This document shows positions 57,931 to 64,000 of a stretch of DNA of 64,000 nt, one piece after another (positions within the stretch are counted from its first letter, which is position 1; each line of letters begins with the position of its first letter). Source of the DNA: Pagrus major (lineage: Eukaryota > Chordata > Actinopteri > Spariformes > Sparidae); NCBI RefSeq assembly GCF_040436345.1, contig NC_133223.1, positions 8,040,847-8,104,846 of the forward strand, written 5' to 3'. The translations under genes were made by a program, and so were the position numbers. A model generated the notes under the pieces. It made no database searches and had not been told where the DNA came from. It saw nothing but the letters and a program-made list of their open reading frames with translations.

Positions 57931-59366
57931 TGGTGCGTTCAGACCAAATGCGATACGAATCATCTATGTGTCTAGATTACACACAAAGTCAATTAGAAGG
58001 CGCAAATAGACGTTTATTTGCTCCGGCCAACGTGAATAATGCAAATAATGTGAACACACGAAAATTCCATCAGGATTTCCTGTGATGCTGTGTCATGACA
58101 GCCTATAGGTGTTCACATGTTAACGTCGCTGATGTCCAGACATTCATGAACAGCAATCTGTTTACTTTCAAAATGTAATAAATTACATATTACTGGTTAC
58201 CTCCATTTTAAAGTAATATATTACTTTACAATATCAATCGCTGTCTGCGTAGAGTAATAAATTACTTGTAGGCTCAGTCATATGAAACACAATAGACCCA
58301 TACCTTCTATAATGTAGCCTATAATGAGATGACAAGACAAAAATCTCTTTTTCTAGGCCTTTTTATTATAGTCCACATAACAGGGAATGCATATGTGATT
58401 CAAGAATGTATATTAAGGAGGATTATGCTTCATCATTAGGCCTACGAAATACGGCTCATTTCAGTCACACAGAGACTGAACAAAGAACTTATAGGCTCGT
58501 CATCTTTATGGTAACGTTATCTTACCTAATTGTTTTTGACAGGGATTTTGCAGACTAGCTTTCTGAAAGCTTGTGATTCTACTGTTGAGAGAGGCTGCAT
58601 ATCTTCAACAACATACTCTGCCACAAGCCTCCTCACTTCTCGGGGTTCAAGCCGTTCAATCCGGGCAGATTGAGTTCCAGAGAAATCTGTTTTTTGGTGC
58701 TTTACATTAAGCTTGCTCGTGCTCTCATCTTGCTAACGTCATCTGTCTCAGTTAGTTCAGTATTCGCGTGAACCCTCTCCAGGTGTTTCTTCAGGTTACT
58801 TCTGCTGTGTCTTGCCAAGAGTTCCTTCGGCTTCCCTCCGTGACATAGTTTACACTTGACTATTATGTTCTTGTCCTTTTCTTTTTACAAACTCAAAATA
58901 ATGGGAGTATGCCCTTCTCGCAAACACATAGCCAACCAGCGCCTTGGTGGCGGGAGGTCGCGGTCATGCGCTTGTGGATGGGTTCTTGAAAGATACACAA
59001 CACTAATTGCAGTCAGATCACAGTGAAATGTCTTTGTTTTGGGTTCATACTGGTGTGGTAAAACAGATTAATACAGTCTACGTCTACTTGCTGGTCACAG
59101 TTACTATTTATTGATTTTAATACACGTATTAAGAAGCTGCCACTCACTGGAGGCAGATAGACAGGTGCTCCGCAGCTGAGAACTGGGCACTGGTCAGCCT
59201 CAGGGAAGGCTGGAAGCTGCAGTCATCCAGACGCAGCTCCAGATGCTGAAATAAACCGAGCTGTGTGCTGCGTGAGTTATGAGAATAAAAATGAATAATC
59301 CCGTGATCAAATTCACATGTGTAACGTGAGGCGAATATTTTCTTCATGTTTTGTCTGAACGCTCCA
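57931..59366. mobile_element. Nested DNA transposon with TAA target duplication
   Basis: The ends TGGTGCGTTCAGACCAAA and the inverse TGGAGCGTTCAGACAAAA match at 16 of 18 positions. TAA flanks both sides (57928-57930, 59367-59369), a three-base target site as made by PIF/Harbinger-type transposases. The element carries a hAT transposase fragment, so it may itself contain a further insertion. Confidence 0.65.
58526..58920 (-). pseudogene. hAT transposase fragment with BED zinc finger, frameshifted
   Basis: Minus-strand frames read YSHYFEFVKRKG, then KCKLCHGGKPK and NLKKHLERVH, the CxxC and HxxxxH of a BED finger, then after a frameshift LVAEYVVEDMQPLSTVES and AFRKLVCKIP, a typical segment of ZBED/hAT transposases. 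At least one frameshift and stops at TAA/TAG break it, and the catalytic RNase-H part is absent. Confidence 0.75.
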
Positions 59367-60289
59367 TAAGGTAGCTGTTAGCCTCAGGCCAAGAAAGTGT
59401 TCACACGGGCACAATCCTGGAACACTGCAAATGGGAATAACCCTGACATACTAACCCTGCTCCAGGACAAAGAGATTCTGCAATAACGCCCCAACGAAGG
59501 CACACCTCCACACTGCCTTTGTATTTTAACACTGTACCAAGCAGCAGTGGTATGAAGCCACCTCAGTGTGTCATTTCATACAGCTGCAGACGTTGCGGAA
59601 CCAAAAGAGACGTAACGGTACACATCATAACATTGAGATCTGTGATTTGTTTTTAGCCACACAGTTTTTTTAACAGTTTCCACATGTAAATCTAAAAATG
59701 TCTCAGCATAACGTTTATAATCATATGGATGCTGTTTTAAAGTGTTGTGATCCAGAAGTGAGAGAAACAGTCCCTAGGACAGACAGGATGACAGCGACTG
59801 TTTCTCTCATATAAATTGCAAAATACATGACCTGCTACCACATTACTGTTGTTTGGTCCTGTAACGTTGCTTTGTGGGTTGAAGTGTGGGACATTTCTCT
59901 TGTATTTGATGAGTGAAGGATCTGTTTAGCTGTCAGACTGTGAACACCATCAGAACATCACACTCCTGTCCCACACTGCCGGCTTATCCATTCGCACAGA
60001 CGTCATCCCGCCTCTAACTACCTCCGGTGGCAGATCAGAGGCGGAATGACACTGTCCCCCCATTCCGCCTCTGTAACTTGCACACAGATGGCAAGGCGGA
60101 GTAAAGGCTCAATATTCCCTCCTTGAAAAGACAGTGTGAAAGGGGCTTGTGTGTGAAAAGAGGCTAAGTTATCCCAGGGTTCCCTCCTAACCTTGGGCTT
60201 AGAATATGCAGTGTGAAAAGCCCTTTTGGTGCAGTGGTGAATGGGCAGACCACTCCTTCATCTCTCCCCTCTCAGTTTCACTGATTATC

Positions 60290-60520
60290 CGACGGCTGTT
60301 GCTCAGGAGGTAGAGCAGGTCACCTGGTAATCAGAAGGTCACTGGTTCAAATCCCTGACTCCCCTGGCTGTCAGAGCATCCTTGAGCAATATACTGAACC
60401 CCATGGCTGCCTATGCCATCAGTGTGTGAGTAAATGGGTGGATGTGACAAGTGTTGTAAAGCGCTTTGAGCGGTCAGTAGACTGGACAAGCGCTGTAGGA
60501 AGTCCATTTACCATTATCAG
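60290..60520 (+). repeat. tRNA-like SINE-type repeat
   Basis: TGCTCAGGAGGTAGAGCAGG resembles a pol III A box and GGTTCAAATCCC is a B box, 38 bases apart. The tail TAAAGCGCTTTGAGCGGTC and GTCCATTTACCATT is common in fish dispersed repeats. No cloverleaf-complete tRNA is visible, so it is not called as a tRNA gene. Confidence 0.55.
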
Positions 60521-62461
60521 ATGGGGGCATCTGTATTTTGGTGTGTTGTTATTACCAAATATTTGTTAATATATGTGTTTTCAAGGCACATTTTGTATGA
60601 TTTGTATTTTAATTCAATGATTTATTAGCAAGTTGTGTTACTCTAGATTTATAACAGACTGAAGCTTCTGACTGAGGTTAGTAACAGATTAATATTAGTA
60701 AGGTAGCTAAGCTGTGATATTACCCTAACTGAACTAACTGTGAGTTACATGATCCACAGCTCTTTACATGGTGACCAGGCGTTAGGTAATTACCACATGT
60801 TGATTTAATCAAAGCAGAGACTGCTTCATTCATAATTACAATACATCATGATAAAGATTGTTGTTAAAAAAATTTCTGCAGTTTTTTGATACCCATAATG
60901 TATAGCTTTGTTGTTTTATAGCACAGTTAATAATCAGGGGAGCAACAACAACAAATTAACTAAATCACCCATTTGGAGAAATCATTAAGTTGTCATCAGG
61001 TCATCAGCCTATACTCTGAAGGGTGAGCTTTAATTGTGTAGAGGCATTCCTTCATCACAGGTCATATGAGGTAGATGTGTTGTATATGGTTGCAGTCTGC
61101 TTGTCCATGCATCTCCCATAGACTACAATAGAACTGGCACCATGATGTTGGAATGGGTGCTGTAAGCTCAGTGTTAAGTGGAAGCAGACAGTCACAGAAA
61201 ACAAACTACATTTTCACTGCACACAAAGAGCTTTATGGAGAAATCTTGGCCCCAAGAAAATACTTTTTGAAAACTTTTACTTCTTCATTTTAGTCCCATG
61301 TCTCTATTTGGAAGTCAATAACAGACAAATAACACAATTCACAGTATACATGTGTGTATTAAATACAAAAATGAAAAAAGTGGTTTACAGGCATCCAATA
61401 TCATCAAAGAAGAAGTGAGTCGTTGTCCTTGAATTTGGTATCATGCTCTGAAAATCAGTACAACAAGCTCACCTCTTACATTTCTGACAGTGAACCAAGT
61501 CCAGGTGCATTCAGATTAATCAACAAAACATGCCCAACAAAACATGAAAGTTAAACTGTAAAAATCTACACAGCCAGGTTGCTCATCCACTGGTTGGAAA
61601 AGTTCTGTAAAATATGCAAAAATAAATGTTTTCCAGGTCTTCAAAAGGATTAAGAATTGATTTTGTATTTTAAGCAGTTGTTACAGCTCTAATCAATTCA
61701 TATAATGTGATTTAAATCAGTCATAGCCAGAAAATGTGAAGTAACCTTACTGAGTTAAATCAGTATTCTTTGTAGAAAACATCTAAAGTCAAATTTAACA
61801 TTAAATCACGTGAAGTCAAGTCCAAATCAAACAATCATAGCTGTAACATCAAATATAAGTGAGATGAAACACAAATTCATCTGTTTCTGTATCACAGAAT
61901 CCATTTTTATAACGTAACATTTCATAACATTTAACATGCTGGTAAGTAACGAGGTGTTGGCTGTCCCTGTCCTCAGTGTTCCAGTGCCATTAACATGATG
62001 GTTTAATTAATGTTGGATACAGAATCTGCAAGTCCATCTGTAATTGGACAGATGTTTCTCTCTGATAGCAGCTGCAGAAACACACTACACAATATAAATG
62101 TTCTTTAAACAATTTATTTGTTCACTCAGCTGTTAAATTATAGATTTTGTAAATGCCATCTGCAAGTTTCATTCAAACAGAATAGATTTGGCAGGTCCAC
62201 CTGTCTGTGAGGGCAATTAGTCTTTTACGAGGTACATTTCAGAGTCTCACAGTGGCCTTAATGCTGCTCAGAGACCAAGTGAAATGATTATGGTGATAAA
62301 TATCAGCCTCGAATATTGATTGCTAACATTGGCTGTCTTGTTACTTGAAGTGAGGTGAGAACAGGGACAGAGAGCGAGGAGACAGTGTCATAACAAGTGA
62401 CATGTGACACATTCATACTGCTATACTGTAAATAATATAGTGTTTCCAGGAGAGACTCTTC

Positions 62462-62544
62462 TCACAGTTTGGGAGTGTCAGTGGGAGCCAGCGGCGCTCT
62501 GCCCCTCAGGAAACGAGGTGGTAGGTTTCTGTCACTATCACCTC
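62462..62544 (-). CDS. popdc2: Popeye domain-containing protein 2, last coding exon (partial gene)
   Basis: On the minus strand, after the acceptor CTCTGCAG, the frame reads GDSDRNLPPRF, then LRGRAPLAPTDTPKL and TGA. Human POPDC2 ends RGQAPLAPTHTPEL, as I recall it, so 11 of 14 tail residues agree. POPDC2 is a three-pass membrane protein with a cAMP-binding Popeye domain, active in heart and skeletal muscle. In human it also lies tail to tail with PLA1A, which supports the call. The first two bases finish a codon from an upstream exon. The Popeye domain and membrane segments are not in the exon and should lie at higher coordinates, mostly past 64000. The frame stays open a further 130 bases upstream, so an alternative longer exon cannot be excluded. 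Confidence 0.72.
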
Positions 62545-64000
62545 CTGCAGAGTCAACATCGAAGCTCAGGTTAGGAATGTCATGATCACACATCAGACTC
62601 AAAGTGTTTTCATACCAATATCTCATCATGAAAGACAAGTGAAGTGCTATTACAGTGCAACTGCAATAGATCTGTGTCTGTATTCATTCTGCACAGCACA
62701 GTTTCTCTTCCACCGAGAATAGTGACAAAAATAACTGTAAAGTTTGCCACTTCACAGCTAATTATTCATTTCACAGTTCAGCATCAGGGGTTTTGGTGAT
62801 GTGTTATATTAAAAACAAAGCCCATTTGTCAGTTAAAAACATACAACACAATGTTTTCCAAAAAACAAAAGAACACCAAATATTCGACTGTGTGCTTACT
62901 GTCTGTTCAAAATATGCTGAATGTGCAAATGGCAGCTCTAAAGAGACACCCTGGCTCTTTAACTCCAGGGGACTGAAGCCAAAACCAGACAGCTGTTATA
63001 TATAGTTTACATTTTTCTGCTGAAACTCAACTGTAGCTGCTGACAGTTTGCTGGTCATTCACACACATGGAGCCAGAAATGCACAGAATATCATCATTAT
63101 CTGTGTTTGATAGAGGCCGTTTCATCCAAGATTGATGTTGAGACATATTATAGGGGAATTCCAGTATTTCTAAATGTGGGCCCTCTATCTTCATGTGTTG
63201 GTGTGTAAATAATTTACGCTTCCCAAAAGTTTTGGGATTGGTCCGGCTGGCAGCCGCAACACGGCTGCAATGGCTGCAGTGTAATCCTTTGGGGCAACTC
63301 CGACCTTCAAAGTTACGTCCACCAAGTGCTTGATTTTTGTCTCTGACAGGCCGAGGTTGTTATTCTAAGCGTCTGACAACATTATGGAAACAATTCATTT
63401 TGTTTTACAATAAGAACAGAAACACAAGTCTCACTGAAGGAGAAGTCTTGCTCTGAAAATCTTGCAAGGTGAGTCGGTACAGTTGATGCCTCATCTACGT
63501 CGTCACAATCATCTTAATATTTGAAACAAATTCTTGCCAGGAGTTCCTCAAGGTAAACTCTGAACTCTCCTCTCCGACTCTAACTCATGTTTCCACTGTC
63601 TTCCTGCAACAACGCACCTCTCACAAGATTTCAGAGTGAGACTTCTCTTTTAGCAAGACTTGATTCTACTCTGTAACAAAAAGGTCTCTCTCTGGTGGAA
63701 TCGTTTCTGTAATATTGTCAGACACTTAGAATAACAACCTCAGCCTGTCAGTGCCAAAAACAAGCACCTTTAGCACACATACAGTTGGAGTTGTCCCAAA
63801 GGATTACATTGCAGCCTTTGTAGCCATGTTGCAGCTGCCAGCTGAGGCAATCTGCTGGACCGATTCCAAAAGCTTTGGTCAGTATGAATCATTTACACAC
63901 CCGAACATGTAGATAAAGGACCCAGGTTTAAAAATACAGCAATTCCCTTCTCAGGATATTTCTTGACTCATTTTGTGGGGATTGGTTGTGTTGCCTTCTT
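62545..64000. other. Probable popdc2 intron
   Basis: I searched the minus strand for Popeye-domain exons and found none. Most of 63154-63947 is a foldback element. Confidence 0.5.
63154..63947. mobile_element. Large foldback element (794 bp)
   Basis: The left arm (about 63154-63480) and the inverse of the right arm (about 63600-63947) share ordered blocks: GGGAATT ends, GTGTGTAAAT, GCTGGCAGC, TGTAATCCTTTGGG, CTGACAGGC, GAGGTTGTTATTCTAAG and GTCTGACAA. Similarity is roughly 80 percent by eye. It lies in the presumed popdc2 intron. Confidence 0.75.

Larger units (their letters stand above)
57635..60171. mobile_element. Outer inverted-repeat element split by a nested insertion
   Basis: The 24-base ends 57635-57658 and 60148-60171 are inverse complements with one mismatch (core TTAGCC-CTTTTCACACACA). 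Inside lie 57659-57930 and 59367-60147, sharing a GTGTGAAA/AGCCC vocabulary, split by the element at 57931-59366. A perfect 13-bp hairpin (60036-60048 with 60061-60073) lies in the right part. No coding frame belongs to the outer element. Confidence 0.65.
56962..62461. other. Region between pla1a and popdc2, tail to tail
   Basis: Beyond the nested transposon (57635-60171) and the tRNA-like repeat (60290-60520), 60520-62460 shows no coding exon. TTTATT at 62113 on the plus strand is AATAAA on the minus strand and could end the popdc2 transcript. Confidence 0.5.

Noticed and set aside
60297-60370. Possible tRNA gene
   Set aside because: A and B boxes are present but the stems do not close into a cloverleaf, and a repeat-type tail follows.

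Overview
The window looks like a teleost fish chromosome segment. The genes are intron-rich with GT-AG introns. Proteins read across the exons match known vertebrate proteins at fish-like divergence, and the space between exons is packed with short DNA transposons, foldback elements and simple repeats typical of fish genomes. All gene models below were assembled by hand from exon reading frames, splice consensus and phase continuity. No search or alignment program was run, and comparisons with human proteins are from memory.

Layout, left to right. 1-8694: no recognisable gene, but a purine-rich tract, a G-run cluster and several MITE-type repeats. 8695-14421 (+): hao2, peroxisomal 2-hydroxyacid oxidase, 7 coding exons, 356 aa, ending in the peroxisomal signal SKL. 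18888-31751 (+): a BTB-BACK-Kelch protein of the KLHL9/KLHL13 clade, 10 coding exons, 689 aa, with a proline-rich N-terminal extension. 36309-38342 (+): hsd3b1, 3-beta-hydroxysteroid dehydrogenase/isomerase, 3 coding exons, 374 aa. 40334-56961 (+): pla1a, secreted phosphatidylserine-specific phospholipase A1, 11 coding exons, about 458 aa. 62462-62544 (-): the last coding exon of popdc2, recognised by its C-terminal tail; the rest of that gene must lie at higher coordinates, mostly beyond the window.

The genes are independent transcription units, not an operon. Their order joins two human neighbourhoods: HAO2-HSD3B (1p12) and PLA1A-POPDC2 (3q13.33, tail to tail as here), with a KLHL9/13-type gene inserted between hao2 and hsd3b1. 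Functionally they cover peroxisomal hydroxy-acid oxidation, Cullin-3 ubiquitin ligase adaptation, steroid synthesis, extracellular phospholipid hydrolysis, and a cAMP-binding muscle membrane protein.

I do not see a new gene system. The most interesting material is non-coding: long inverted repeats in klhl introns, a nested transposon at 57635-60171, a 0.8 kb foldback at the right end, and UG-repeat tracts at pla1a splice sites that resemble the arrangement controlling CFTR exon skipping.
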